In this document: positions 7,637-16,054 of the stretch, in pieces | Position numbering within the stretch: position 1 is the first letter of the stretch | Layout: every line of letters starts with the position of its first letter | From: an uncultured Oscillospiraceae bacterium | Lineage (GTDB): Bacteria; Bacillota; Clostridia; Oscillospirales; Acutalibacteraceae | Assembly: GCA_900549825.1 (NCBI GenBank) | Contig: URQB01000022.1 | Location: 1 to 34,403 of the forward strand | Direction of reading: 5' to 3' | Length of the DNA stretch: 34,403 bases | Notes under the pieces: generated by a model | Seen by the model: only the letters and a program-made list of their open reading frames with translations | Databases searched by the model: none | Told to the model about the DNA's origin: nothing | Program-made: the position numbers and the translations under genes

Positions 7637-8634
7637 TTACAGGCGGAACCGGCTCATTTGGAAATGCTGTCTTAAAACGTTTTTTAGATACGGATATTAA
7701 GGAAATTCGGATTTTCTCCCGTGATGAAAAAAAGCAGGATGATATGCGCCATCTATACCACAATGATAAAATTAAGTATCATATCGGTGATGTACGTGAT
7801 TTAGCCAGCATTAAAAACGCAATGTATGGGGTGGATTATGTTTTTCAAGCGGCAGCCCTAAAGCAGGTGCCTTCCTGTGAATTTTTTCCGATGGAAGCGG
7901 TTAAGACAAATGTTTTTGGCACGGATAATGTCCTGACTGCTTGCATTGAGGCTGGTGTAAAAAAAGTGATCTGTCTTTCTACCGATAAAGCGGCATATCC
8001 CATCAATGCCATGGGCACCTCTAAGGCAATGATGGAAAAGGTTTTTGTTGCCAAATCGCGCACGGTTGACCCGAATCGGACGATGATCTGCGGCACACGG
8101 TATGGTAATGTCATGTGCTCCAGAGGGTCTGTCATTCCACTGTTTATTGAACAGATCAAGGCCGGGAAGCCATTGACTGTTACAGAGCCTAAAATGACCC
8201 GCTTTATTATGAGCCTGGAGGAAGCGGTTGATTTGGTTTTGTTTGCATTTGAGCATGCACAGAGCGGCGATATCTTGGTGCAAAAAGCGCCCGCCTGTAC
8301 CATTGAAGTGCTTGCCCAAGCGGTGAAAGAACTGTTCCACGTGAATAACCCTGTCAAGGTGATTGGCATCCGGCATGGTGAGAAAATGTATGAAACGCTT
8401 CTGACTAAAGAAGAGTGCGCCCGTGCGACCGATTTGGGCAACTTTTACCGGGTACCATGCGATAAACGAGATTTGAACTATGATAAATATTTTGTAGAAG
8501 GAGATACGGAGCAAGTCAAATTGACGGAGTTCAACTCAGATAATACGACTAGGTTGGATGTTGAGCAGGTAAAGGAAAAGCTGCTGAGCTTAGAATATAT
8601 TCGAAATGAAATTGCAGCTTGGGAGAATCAGTAA
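7612..8634 (+). CDS. capE: UDP-GlcNAc 4,6-dehydratase, 5-inverting (CapE/FnlA type)
   Basis: CapE-type enzymes convert UDP-GlcNAc to a UDP-4-keto-6-deoxy-L-arabino hexose, the first step toward UDP-N-acetyl-L-fucosamine. The extended SDR fold is clear: the NAD(P) loop G-G-T-G-S-F-G at 11-17, S-T-D-K at 123-126, and the variant catalytic M-x-x-x-K (Met 134, Lys 138, in N-A-M-G-T-S-K) that replaces the usual Y-x-x-x-K in inverting 4,6-dehydratases. Length (340 aa) is normal. The ATG at 7612 lies inside the end of the upstream glycosyltransferase gene and has GGAAGAG upstream. capF starts at the base after its stop codon. Confidence 0.93.
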   Translation: MFEGKTLLITGGTGSFGNAVLKRFLDTDIKEIRIFSRDEKKQDDMRHLYHNDKIKYHIGDVRDLASIKNAMYGVDYVFQAAALKQVPSCEFFPMEAVKTNVFGTDNVLTACIEAGVKKVICLSTDKAAYPINAMGTSKAMMEKVFVAKSRTVDPNRTMICGTRYGNVMCSRGSVIPLFIEQIKAGKPLTVTEPKMTRFIMSLEEAVDLVLFAFEHAQSGDILVQKAPACTIEVLAQAVKELFHVNNPVKVIGIRHGEKMYETLLTKEECARATDLGNFYRVPCDKRDLNYDKYFVEGDTEQVKLTEFNSDNTTRLDVEQVKEKLLSLEYIRNEIAAWENQ

Positions 8635-9744
8635 ATGAAAATCTTGGTGACTGGCGCAAAGGGGTTCGTGGGACGGAATCTTTGCGCTGAATTAAAAAAT
8701 CGCGGTTTCACAGATTTATATAAATATGATTTGGATACGGATCCGGCCCTTATAGAAGAATATGCTCGCGATTGCGAGTTTGTTTTCCATTTGGCGGGGG
8801 TCAATCGCCCTGAGAATCCTGAGGATTTTATGAGGGGGAATTTTGGTTTTACCTCGGATCTTTTGGAGGTGCTTGAACGGCACCATAACCAGTGCCCGAT
8901 TGTATTATCCTCTTCCATTCAGGCTGAGCGAAACAACGAGTATGGCAACAGCAAACGAGCGGGGGAACAGCTCCTTGCAAAATATGGGAAGCAGACGGGT
9001 GCAAAGGTGCTGATTTATCGACTCCCCAATTTGTTTGGCAAATGGAGCCGGCCTAATTATAATGGCGTCATCGCGACATTTTGCTATAACATTCCGCGTG
9101 GTTTGCCGATCCAAATAAATGATCCGGATGCGGAAATCTGTTTTGCCTATATTGATGACGTAGTGGAAGAAATGCTGGCCGCTCTGGAAGGCAGGGAACA
9201 TTGCGATGGCGCTTATTGCACCGTCCCTGTTACAGAAACGGTAAAGCTCGGCAGGGTGGCGGCATTGATTCAATCCTTTTATCGCAGTAGGGAGAATTTG
9301 GAGGTTCCCGATCTGAGTGATGCCTTTACCCGTAAGCTGTATGCAACGTATTTAAGCTATTTACCAGAGGACCAGTTTAGCTACTCTTTAAAAAAAAATC
9401 AGGATGAGAGGGGTTCCTTTACAGAGTTCCTGCGGTCGCCAGACCGTGGCCAGGTTTCTGTGAATGTTGCCAAACCGGGCATTACGAAGGGTCAGCACTG
9501 GCATCACACAAAGAATGAAAAGTTCCTTGTTGTGAGCGGTGATGCACTGCTTCAGTTTCGTAAAATTGGAGAGCAGCAGGTAATCGAATATCGCGTCAAA
9601 GGCGATGAAATGAAAGTGATTGATATCCCAACTGGCTATACACATAATATCATTAACGTGGGAGATACGGATTTGATTACGGTGATGTGGGCGAGTGAGT
9701 CTTTTGATCCGGCTCGTCCGGATACCTATTACGAAAAGGTATAA
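8635..9744 (+). CDS. capF: Bifunctional epimerase/reductase CapF (SDR plus cupin)
   Basis: CapF epimerises and reduces the CapE product to UDP-N-acetyl-6-deoxy-L-talosamine. The N-terminal SDR half has the G-A-K-G-F-V-G loop (7-13) and a Y-G-N-S-K catalytic motif near residue 103. The C-terminal cupin (about 245-369) shows the R-G-S-F-T-E-F opening and a metal-binding H-W-H-H cluster followed by E-K-F. Having both halves in 369 residues matches CapF/FnlB. The start codon immediately follows the capE stop, with GGGAG 9 bases upstream inside capE, so the two are likely translationally coupled. Confidence 0.94.
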   Translation: MKILVTGAKGFVGRNLCAELKNRGFTDLYKYDLDTDPALIEEYARDCEFVFHLAGVNRPENPEDFMRGNFGFTSDLLEVLERHHNQCPIVLSSSIQAERNNEYGNSKRAGEQLLAKYGKQTGAKVLIYRLPNLFGKWSRPNYNGVIATFCYNIPRGLPIQINDPDAEICFAYIDDVVEEMLAALEGREHCDGAYCTVPVTETVKLGRVAALIQSFYRSRENLEVPDLSDAFTRKLYATYLSYLPEDQFSYSLKKNQDERGSFTEFLRSPDRGQVSVNVAKPGITKGQHWHHTKNEKFLVVSGDALLQFRKIGEQQVIEYRVKGDEMKVIDIPTGYTHNIINVGDTDLITVMWASESFDPARPDTYYEKV

Positions 9745-9767
9745 TCTTTTTGTGGAGGATAACTGAA

Positions 9768-10892
9768 ATGGATAAGCTGAAGGTAATGACGATTATCGGA
9801 ACAAGGCCGGAGATTATCCGGCTCTCAGCCTGCATCAAAGCGTGTGACCGATATTTCAATCACATTTTAGTACATACGGGGCAAAACTGGGATTACACGC
9901 TCAATCAGGTTTTCTTTGATGATCTGGGTTTAAGGGCGCCGGATTACTATTTGGATAGCGTGGGGAAAGATTTGGGCGAAACTATGGGAAATATTATCGC
10001 CAAATCATATGAAATATTGGAGAAGGAAAAGCCGGATGCCGTACTGCTGTTGGGCGATACGAATTCGGCTTTGTCTGCGATCTCCGCAAAACGGCTGAAA
10101 ATCCCGATTTTCCATATGGAGGCTGGAAACCGCTGTTGGGATTGGAATGTTAGCGAAATGATCAATCGAAAGATTGTGGATCATATTTCGGATATCAATC
10201 TACCATATACAGAGCATTCCCGGCGCTATCTTTTGTCAGAAGGAATTGACGGAAAAACGATTTTCGTAACTGGTTCTCCGATGCGGGAAGTTCTGAGAGA
10301 TCATATGGAGCGCATTGGGCAAAGCAATATTCTGGAGACGTTGGGGTTGGAGAAGGGAAAATATATCCTCCTTTCTGCACACCGTGAGGAAAATATTGAC
10401 AATGAAGAGAACTTTATGTCTCTGATGACCGCCGTCAACAATATCGCGGAGCATTACGGGATGCCGATTATTTATTCGACTCACCCGCGCAGTAAAAAGT
10501 ATATTGCAAAGCGTGGGTTCCAGTTTCATCCTCTCGTGCAAAGCTTAAAGCCGTTTGGCTTTTTAGATTATAATAAGCTCCAAATGAACAGCTACTGTGT
10601 GCTTTCTGACAGCGGCACTTTGTCTGAGGAGAGCGCGATGCTCGGCTTTGCAGGCGTTTTGATTCGCACCTCGACGGAGCGCCCGGAGGTGCTGGACAAG
10701 GGTTCCGTTGTGATCGGCGGGATTACCGGCCGAGATGTGGAGCAGGCGCTGGATTTGGCCGTTGCCATGCGGGATAACCAAGAAGAAGTCGTCATGGCGG
10801 AAGATTATGCGGATACAAACGTTTCCGCGAAAGTGGTTAAGATCATTCAGAGTTATACGGAGATTGTAAATAAAACGGTGTGGGGGAAATAA
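9768..10892 (+). CDS. capG: UDP-N-acetyl sugar 2-epimerase CapG (WecB fold), 374 aa
   Basis: CapG inverts C2 of the CapF product to yield UDP-N-acetyl-L-fucosamine. The WecB-like GT-B fold is clear from I-G-T-R-P-E-I-I-R-L near the N-terminus, H-T-G-Q-N-W-D, L-G-D-T-N-S-A-L, M-E-A-G-N-R, S-A-H-R-E-E-N-I-D and L-S-D-S-G-T-L-S-E-E-S. The adjacent capE and capF make the C2-epimerase of the FucNAc pathway (CapG/FnlC) far likelier than a ManNAc-type WecB. ATG at 9768 is used rather than the TTG at 9750, since GGAGGA lies 8 bases upstream of it. The next gene begins at the base after the stop codon. Confidence 0.93.
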   Translation: MDKLKVMTIIGTRPEIIRLSACIKACDRYFNHILVHTGQNWDYTLNQVFFDDLGLRAPDYYLDSVGKDLGETMGNIIAKSYEILEKEKPDAVLLLGDTNSALSAISAKRLKIPIFHMEAGNRCWDWNVSEMINRKIVDHISDINLPYTEHSRRYLLSEGIDGKTIFVTGSPMREVLRDHMERIGQSNILETLGLEKGKYILLSAHREENIDNEENFMSLMTAVNNIAEHYGMPIIYSTHPRSKKYIAKRGFQFHPLVQSLKPFGFLDYNKLQMNSYCVLSDSGTLSEESAMLGFAGVLIRTSTERPEVLDKGSVVIGGITGRDVEQALDLAVAMRDNQEEVVMAEDYADTNVSAKVVKIIQSYTEIVNKTVWGK

Positions 10893-12092
10893 ATGAAGGT
10901 TTTGCAGATCAATTCCGTTTGCGGTTACGGAAGCACTGGACGCATAGTTGCAGATTTATCGAGAGCATTGATGCAAAACGGTGATGACTGCCTAATTGCA
11001 TACGGCCGTGGCCAGGCGCCGGAGGATATCAAAAGCATTCGGATCGGCGATGATTTTGACGTTTATCTTCACGGGATCTGCAGCCGGATTACGGATCGTC
11101 ACGGTTTCTACTCCAAAAGGGCAACGCAGCGTTTTATTCGATCCGCTAGGGAATATGATCCGGACATTATTCATTTGCATAATTTACATGGTTACTATCT
11201 GCATCTGCCGACCCTGTTTGAATGGCTTAGGGAAAGCGGAAAACCTGTTGTCTGGACGCTACATGACTGCTGGGCGTTTACAGGGCATTGTTCCCATTTC
11301 GATTACATCGGATGTGATCGTTGGAAAACGGGATGCCATGATTGTCAGCAAAAAAGAGAATATCCGAAAAGCCTTGTATTTGATCGTTCCGGTTGGAATT
11401 ATCAACAAAAAAAGCAGATGTTTACATCATTGCCTCAATTAACGATTATATCACCGTCTGAATGGCTGGCAGGTTTGATTTCAGAATCTTTTTTAGGTGT
11501 TTATCCCGTTAAAGTAATAAGAAATGGCATTAATCTTGATCTATTTCAGCCGGTGGAATCGAATGATTTCAGGGAGCAATATGGTCTGCAAAACAAAAAG
11601 GTCATATTGGCAGTTGCAAATATTTGGACGACCCGAAAAGGTTTCGACACCTTAATGAAACTTGGGGATTACTTGGATGAGAATTATAAATTAGTCATTG
11701 TAGGAGTAACGCCCAAGCAGAAAGCTCATTTTCCTAAGGGCATATTAGGGATAGAACGTACAGATAATTTAGATCAATTAATAAAAATATACAGCGCTGC
11801 TGATGTGTTTGTAAACCCGACATTAGAAGAAACGCTAGGCCTTGTAAATATGGAGTCTATTGCTTGCGGGACACCTGTGGTAACTTATGACACAGGTGGA
11901 TGCTCTGAGGTTGTGTCCGATTCTTGTGGAGTAATTGTGCCAAAGGGAAGTATGGATAAAATGGTGTCCGCTGTAAAGTCTCTTACCAAAAGCAAAAAAT
12001 ATATTTCCAAACAAGACATATATACGCAGGCACAGAAATTTGACGATACTTCTTTTACAAAAGCGTATCTTCAATTATATGCGGATAGATGA
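10893..12092 (+). CDS. GT4 glycosyltransferase, 399 aa
   Basis: A family GT4 glycosyltransferase expected to extend the polysaccharide repeat on the cytoplasmic side. The N-terminal acceptor domain has the opening N-S-V-C-G-Y-G-S-T-G-R and a H-L-H-N-L-H-G-Y-Y segment followed by T-L-H-D-C-W-A-F-T-G-H-C, a pattern common to one GT4 subgroup. A cysteine-rich stretch (about 145-160: C, C, C-x-x-C) is usual there. The donor half includes I-R-N-G-I-N-L-D-L-F, then the E-E-T-L-G-L-V-N-M-E-S-I motif holding the family E-x(7)-E residues, followed by G-T-P-V-V. Start directly follows the capG stop. AT content rises towards the 3' end of the gene. The sugar transferred cannot be predicted. Confidence 0.88.
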   Translation: MKVLQINSVCGYGSTGRIVADLSRALMQNGDDCLIAYGRGQAPEDIKSIRIGDDFDVYLHGICSRITDRHGFYSKRATQRFIRSAREYDPDIIHLHNLHGYYLHLPTLFEWLRESGKPVVWTLHDCWAFTGHCSHFDYIGCDRWKTGCHDCQQKREYPKSLVFDRSGWNYQQKKQMFTSLPQLTIISPSEWLAGLISESFLGVYPVKVIRNGINLDLFQPVESNDFREQYGLQNKKVILAVANIWTTRKGFDTLMKLGDYLDENYKLVIVGVTPKQKAHFPKGILGIERTDNLDQLIKIYSAADVFVNPTLEETLGLVNMESIACGTPVVTYDTGGCSEVVSDSCGVIVPKGSMDKMVSAVKSLTKSKKYISKQDIYTQAQKFDDTSFTKAYLQLYADR

Positions 12093-12106
12093 TAGGAGAA
12101 TATTAA

Positions 12107-12931
12107 ATGAATGATTATGATTTGAGAAAGGCTCAACTTTTACAATTAAAAATTGCTATGGAAATTAAGAAAATATGCGACGATCATTCTATTTCCTATT
12201 TTTTTATTGCGGGTACGTTATTAGGTGCTGTACGCCATCGCGGATTTATTCCATGGGATGACGATCTGGATATCGGGATGCTGAGGCCGGATTATGAGCG
12301 TTTTTTAAAGGTATGCAAGAAGAATTTAGGAAAGCAATTTTTTCTTCAAAATTGGGATACTGACAGGCACTATGGACTTCCTTTTTCTAAGATACGATTA
12401 AATGGTACGCATTATGTAGAGCGTAATGCAGCGAAGGTTCAGGCACATGATGGAATATATGTTGATATTTTTCCTTTTGATAATGTACCTGATGATAAAA
12501 AACTACAAGTGAAACAGAACAGAATAACTTATTTACTAAAACGGTTGATTCTTATTAAGAATGGGTATCAAAGCTGGGAGAAAAAAGAGATTAGTAAAAA
12601 ATTGATATATCGAATTGCAAAAATTTTCTCACTTCCTTTCTCCATAAAATCCCTGCAAAACATGCTGACGAAAGAGATGTTGAGATATAACGAATGTGAA
12701 ACTATAAAAATAGTAACGTTTGGGGGGGCATATGGTTATACGAAGGAAAGCATAGAAAGAAAATGGGTTAGCCAACTCACGGTATTAGATTTTGAAAATA
12801 GTCTATTTTCAGTTCCAGGAGATTATAAAGAATATCTTAGTTATTTCTATGGAGATTATATGCAGCTTCCCCCGGAAGACAAACGTGGGAATCGGCATAA
12901 TATTCAAAAAATAGATTTCGGAGAGTATTGA
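12107..12931 (+). CDS. LicD-family phosphotransferase, 274 aa
   Basis: LicD proteins use a nucleotidyltransferase-like fold to move a phospho-alcohol group, classically phosphocholine from CDP-choline, onto sugars. The signature is clear: F-I-A-G-T-L-L-G-A-V-R-H-R-G-F-I-P-W-D-D-D-L-D-I-G near residues 33-57, with the metal-binding Asp cluster, and later D-G-I-Y-V-D-I-F-P-F-D. Start ATG 12107 has TAGGAGA upstream. No choline kinase or CDP-choline synthetase (LicA/LicC) is nearby. Instead a glycerol-3-phosphate cytidylyltransferase follows three bases after the stop. I infer that this member may transfer phosphoglycerol from CDP-glycerol; that substrate is not proven by sequence. Base composition is strongly AT-rich compared with the flanks. 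Confidence 0.88.
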   Translation: MNDYDLRKAQLLQLKIAMEIKKICDDHSISYFFIAGTLLGAVRHRGFIPWDDDLDIGMLRPDYERFLKVCKKNLGKQFFLQNWDTDRHYGLPFSKIRLNGTHYVERNAAKVQAHDGIYVDIFPFDNVPDDKKLQVKQNRITYLLKRLILIKNGYQSWEKKEISKKLIYRIAKIFSLPFSIKSLQNMLTKEMLRYNECETIKIVTFGGAYGYTKESIERKWVSQLTVLDFENSLFSVPGDYKEYLSYFYGDYMQLPPEDKRGNRHNIQKIDFGEY

Positions 12932-12934
12932 CGA

Positions 12935-13324
12935 ATGAAAAAGATAATAACATATGGTACTTTTGATCTTTTGCATTATGGACATATTAATCTATTAAAA
13001 AGGGCCCGTGAATTGGGCGACTACCTAATTGTCGCACTTTCTACAGATGAGTTTAATACTGTGGAAAAGCAAAAATCTTGTTATTTCGATTACGATAAAA
13101 GAAAGATGCTGTTGGAATCTATTCGATATGTAGATTTAGTAATTCCAGAAAGAAATTGGGACCAGAAGATTTCTGATATCAAAGAGTATAAAATTGATGT
13201 TTTTGTAATGGGAAATGACTGGCAGGGTAAATTTGACTATTTAAAGGAATATTGCGAAGTCGTATATTTATCACGGACTCCTGAAATTTCTACAACACAA
13301 ATTAAAAAGGATCTCACGAAATAG
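12935..13324 (+). CDS. tagD: Glycerol-3-phosphate cytidylyltransferase (TagD/TarD type), 129 aa
   Basis: This enzyme makes CDP-glycerol from CTP and sn-glycerol-3-phosphate. The nucleotidyltransferase signatures are complete: G-T-F-D-L-L-H-Y-G-H (8-17) with the H-x-G-H motif, and the C-terminal I-S-T-T-Q-I (canonical R-T-x-G-I-S-T-T, here R-T-P-E-I-S-T-T). Length equals that of characterised TagD proteins. It sits between the LicD-type gene and a glycosyltransferase gene, and no CDP-glycerol glycerophosphotransferase of the TagB/TagF kind is present. The product therefore probably feeds decoration of the polysaccharide rather than wall teichoic acid synthesis. Other alditol phosphates cannot be fully excluded. 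Confidence 0.92.
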   Translation: MKKIITYGTFDLLHYGHINLLKRARELGDYLIVALSTDEFNTVEKQKSCYFDYDKRKMLLESIRYVDLVIPERNWDQKISDIKEYKIDVFVMGNDWQGKFDYLKEYCEVVYLSRTPEISTTQIKKDLTK

Positions 13325-13392
13325 AGAAGTGAGAGTAGTAGGGGTAGATTAGTTGTTTTAGATATTTTTCTTTGTAAGGAAGCACAGATTCT

Positions 13393-14502
13393 ATGAATGA
13401 AAAAAAGGTTTTAATTTATGCCCTCACAGGAAGTACAAGCGGTATAACTCAATATATTTTAAATTATGTGGATCAATTTGATCTTGAGAAATATCAGTTT
13501 GATTTCGTATCATATCAAAACGACAAACTAAAAAAATGGGCCGATGAACATGAAGCACGCTATTATAATATGAATGTTTCTCTGTATAAACAACCTTTAC
13601 AGTACAAACGTTATTTGGAGCAGATTTTTTCTTCCGGTTATGACGTGGTACATTTTCATCTCTCATCTGTGAGTGATCTTCGCCAGTTTCGATATGCCAA
13701 AGTGATGGGAATTCCGCGCATTATCGTGCATTCTCATTCTTCTTTTTTAGATTGTTCTAATCGTCACAAACGTCAGTTGTTTACAAAAATCCATTTACAT
13801 AAACGTAAATTTATTTCTCGATATGCGGATTGTTATTGTGCTTGCTCCGCAATGGCAGCAGAATGGATGTTTGGTAGTGAAATCGATCCAAAGAGGATTA
13901 GTATTCTCCACAATGGGATCGATGTCAATCGGTTTGCTTATCGATCGGACGTAAGGGTAAAAGTGCGAACCCTTTTAGGTATATCTGACGAGATCCTTGT
14001 CGTAGGACATGTCGGACGATTTACATATCAAAAAAATCATGAATTTCTACTTCGCGTGTTTGCTCAAATTGTTCTCCAACATCCAAATGCATGTCTATTG
14101 CTATTAGGTGAAGGAGAGAATGAAAATGATATTAAAAAATTGGCACATCAGCTTTTTCTTGATGGTAAGGTTTATTTTGTAGGATCTCATGAAGATATTT
14201 CAGATTTTTATCAGGCAATGGATCTTTTCGTATTGCCTTCTCGATTTGAAGGGCTTCCAATCGTTGGAATTGAAGCGCAGGCATCGGGGCTTCCATGTCT
14301 GTTTTCTTCAGAGATCACACAAGAAGCTGCGGTTTTGGAGAATTCCTGTAGGTTCCTTCCACTTAACTCTTCCTATGCGAGTTGGGCGGAGGCCGCGTTA
14401 AATATCAATCGGCCTGACCGCTCACCATGTGCAGCTCTAGTGCGGAAGCAGGGCTTTTCAATTGAGAATCAGATTAAGGAATTAAAAGCACTATATTCTT
14501 GA
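13393..14502 (+). CDS. GT4 glycosyltransferase, EpsF-like, 369 aa
   Basis: A family GT4 glycosyltransferase resembling EpsF-type capsular enzymes of Firmicutes. The N-terminal half shows G-S-T-S-G-I-T-Q-Y-I, Y-D-V-V-H-F-H-L-S and R-I-I-V-H-S-H-S-S. The C-terminal half has I-L-H-N-G-I-D-V-N-R-F, G-H-V-G-R-F-T-Y-Q-K-N-H, L-L-L-L-G-E-G and the donor-site segment P-S-R-F-E-G-L-P-I-V-G-I-E-A-Q. Start ATG 13393 has AAGGAAG about 10 bases upstream. It lies 68 bases after tagD, the largest gap inside the cassette, but I see no terminator or strong promoter there. It is AT-rich like its neighbours. Confidence 0.88.
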   Translation: MNEKKVLIYALTGSTSGITQYILNYVDQFDLEKYQFDFVSYQNDKLKKWADEHEARYYNMNVSLYKQPLQYKRYLEQIFSSGYDVVHFHLSSVSDLRQFRYAKVMGIPRIIVHSHSSFLDCSNRHKRQLFTKIHLHKRKFISRYADCYCACSAMAAEWMFGSEIDPKRISILHNGIDVNRFAYRSDVRVKVRTLLGISDEILVVGHVGRFTYQKNHEFLLRVFAQIVLQHPNACLLLLGEGENENDIKKLAHQLFLDGKVYFVGSHEDISDFYQAMDLFVLPSRFEGLPIVGIEAQASGLPCLFSSEITQEAAVLENSCRFLPLNSSYASWAEAALNINRPDRSPCAALVRKQGFSIENQIKELKALYS

Positions 14503-14527
14503 GAATGTATTGATAAAGGAGTATACA

Positions 14528-16054
14528 ATGCTGAAAAAAATACGAAATTTTATTGTAAATCCATTTTATTTGAAAGTTTTTTTTGTCATTACCTCATTTT
14601 TGCTAGTAACTACTGTTACGCGTCCCTATGTAGATGGAGTGATTAAATTTGGGATTCTATGGGCCGCTATTGTTTTCTTTTATGACTTATTTACTGAGAG
14701 ACGTGTGCTAAAGTCTCATAGCATGCTTTTGTTGGTTGGTTTCTTGGTTGTATTTGGAACAACGATCTTAATCAATTATAAGGTAGAGTTTAAGAATAAC
14801 ATTAGTTCTTGGTTATATACGGTATGCATGCTATTGGTTTTATACCCTTACAAAGGAATTCAGAAGGAACAGGCTCTGCGTGAAATTTCGGTTTTAAATT
14901 ATATTTATCTCGGATTGACCTGTATCGGTTCCACGACTTCGTTTATATTATTTTTAAAGCAAACTACTTATTGGGGAGAATATTACGGCCTTAAATATTG
15001 TATTGGGGTCTATGATAATCGCTTATTTGGAATTTATTTAAATCCTGGAATTGTTTTGACAAGTGTTGCTATATGCTTGTGCATTATACAGTTTTTTATT
15101 AACCATAATCGGAATGAGAAGCGCGTAGGAATTCATATTTTTTTAGCATATTCGTTTATAATTAATTTTATATGTATGGCCTTAGAAAACTCCAAGGGAG
15201 CTTTTATTGGAATGGCAGCTGTTTGCGGGTTCCTTTGTGCGTTCCGTCTCTGGAAATTGTTGCAGAATAAAAAAATATTGCTCAGATCGGCGGCGTGTCT
15301 TTGTATAATCTTGGTATCTGCGGGGCTCTTTCTCGGTGTTATCAGCTTATCCCGTAGCGGTCTTTCCTATCTGCCTCCCTTATTCATGCAGAACCAGGTT
15401 TCTGAAACAAAAGAGACGCAACCCTCATCTGACAAACCGTCCCAGAATAATGCTGCATCTCAAACGGAAACAGAAGCAACGAATAAGGAAGACTTAAAGG
15501 GACACGCCTCAAAGGTGGAGATGGACCGCACAGAGATTCCGGATAATTATGGCGTGATGACCGGTCGCCCAATTATCTGGCGGTTTGGGTTTACTGAATT
15601 TGCCAAGCGTCCGCTTTTGGGGTATGGTCCTAATTATCATACGCATGTTCAAGTTTTAGAGAGACCGTTAAGCCATTTTCATAATCTGATTGTACAGTGC
15701 CTTGTCTCAGTAGGTTTCATCGGTAGTTTCTTTATTTTGCTTTTCTTAGCACTCCAGTTTTGTTATTTGTTGAGGAGGTTGTTCAGTCAGAATTCTAACA
15801 TGCTGTATGCCTCAATTTTTGCCTTATTGTTTATGCTGGGAATTAACAGTATGGCTGAGGTTACGATATTATTTTTGATTCGTCCAACGGCGTTTGTTTT
15901 CTGGATTTATCTTGGCTACCTAATGGCTATGTCTGATAGTAGCAATGAAAAAATAAGTCTATTCGATAAGCCTTTTTATGCTGTAGATCAATGGCTCACT
16001 AAAAAAACAGACATTATAAAAAACAGAAAGGCAATCCGCCATGGAAAGAAGTAA
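14528..16054 (+). CDS. wzy: Wzy-like O-antigen/capsule polymerase, 508 aa
   Basis: A polytopic membrane protein predicted to polymerise undecaprenyl-linked repeat units on the outer face. Hydrophobic helices run through most of the protein. A large extracytoplasmic segment near residues 290-360 contains a Ser/Thr/Gln/Glu-rich stretch. It is followed by T-G-R-P-I-I-W-R-F-G ... L-L-G-Y-G-P-N, then L-S-H-F-H-N-L-I-V-Q, which is the Wzy_C-type signature with the conserved His. ATG 14528 is chosen over the TTG at 14510 because AAAGGAG lies 6 bases upstream. The 3' end overlaps wzx by 14 bases. A WaaL-type ligase has the same fold, but context in a Gram-positive Wzx/Wzy cassette favours polymerase. 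Confidence 0.85.
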   Translation: MLKKIRNFIVNPFYLKVFFVITSFLLVTTVTRPYVDGVIKFGILWAAIVFFYDLFTERRVLKSHSMLLLVGFLVVFGTTILINYKVEFKNNISSWLYTVCMLLVLYPYKGIQKEQALREISVLNYIYLGLTCIGSTTSFILFLKQTTYWGEYYGLKYCIGVYDNRLFGIYLNPGIVLTSVAICLCIIQFFINHNRNEKRVGIHIFLAYSFIINFICMALENSKGAFIGMAAVCGFLCAFRLWKLLQNKKILLRSAACLCIILVSAGLFLGVISLSRSGLSYLPPLFMQNQVSETKETQPSSDKPSQNNAASQTETEATNKEDLKGHASKVEMDRTEIPDNYGVMTGRPIIWRFGFTEFAKRPLLGYGPNYHTHVQVLERPLSHFHNLIVQCLVSVGFIGSFFILLFLALQFCYLLRRLFSQNSNMLYASIFALLFMLGINSMAEVTILFLIRPTAFVFWIYLGYLMAMSDSSNEKISLFDKPFYAVDQWLTKKTDIIKNRKAIRHGKK

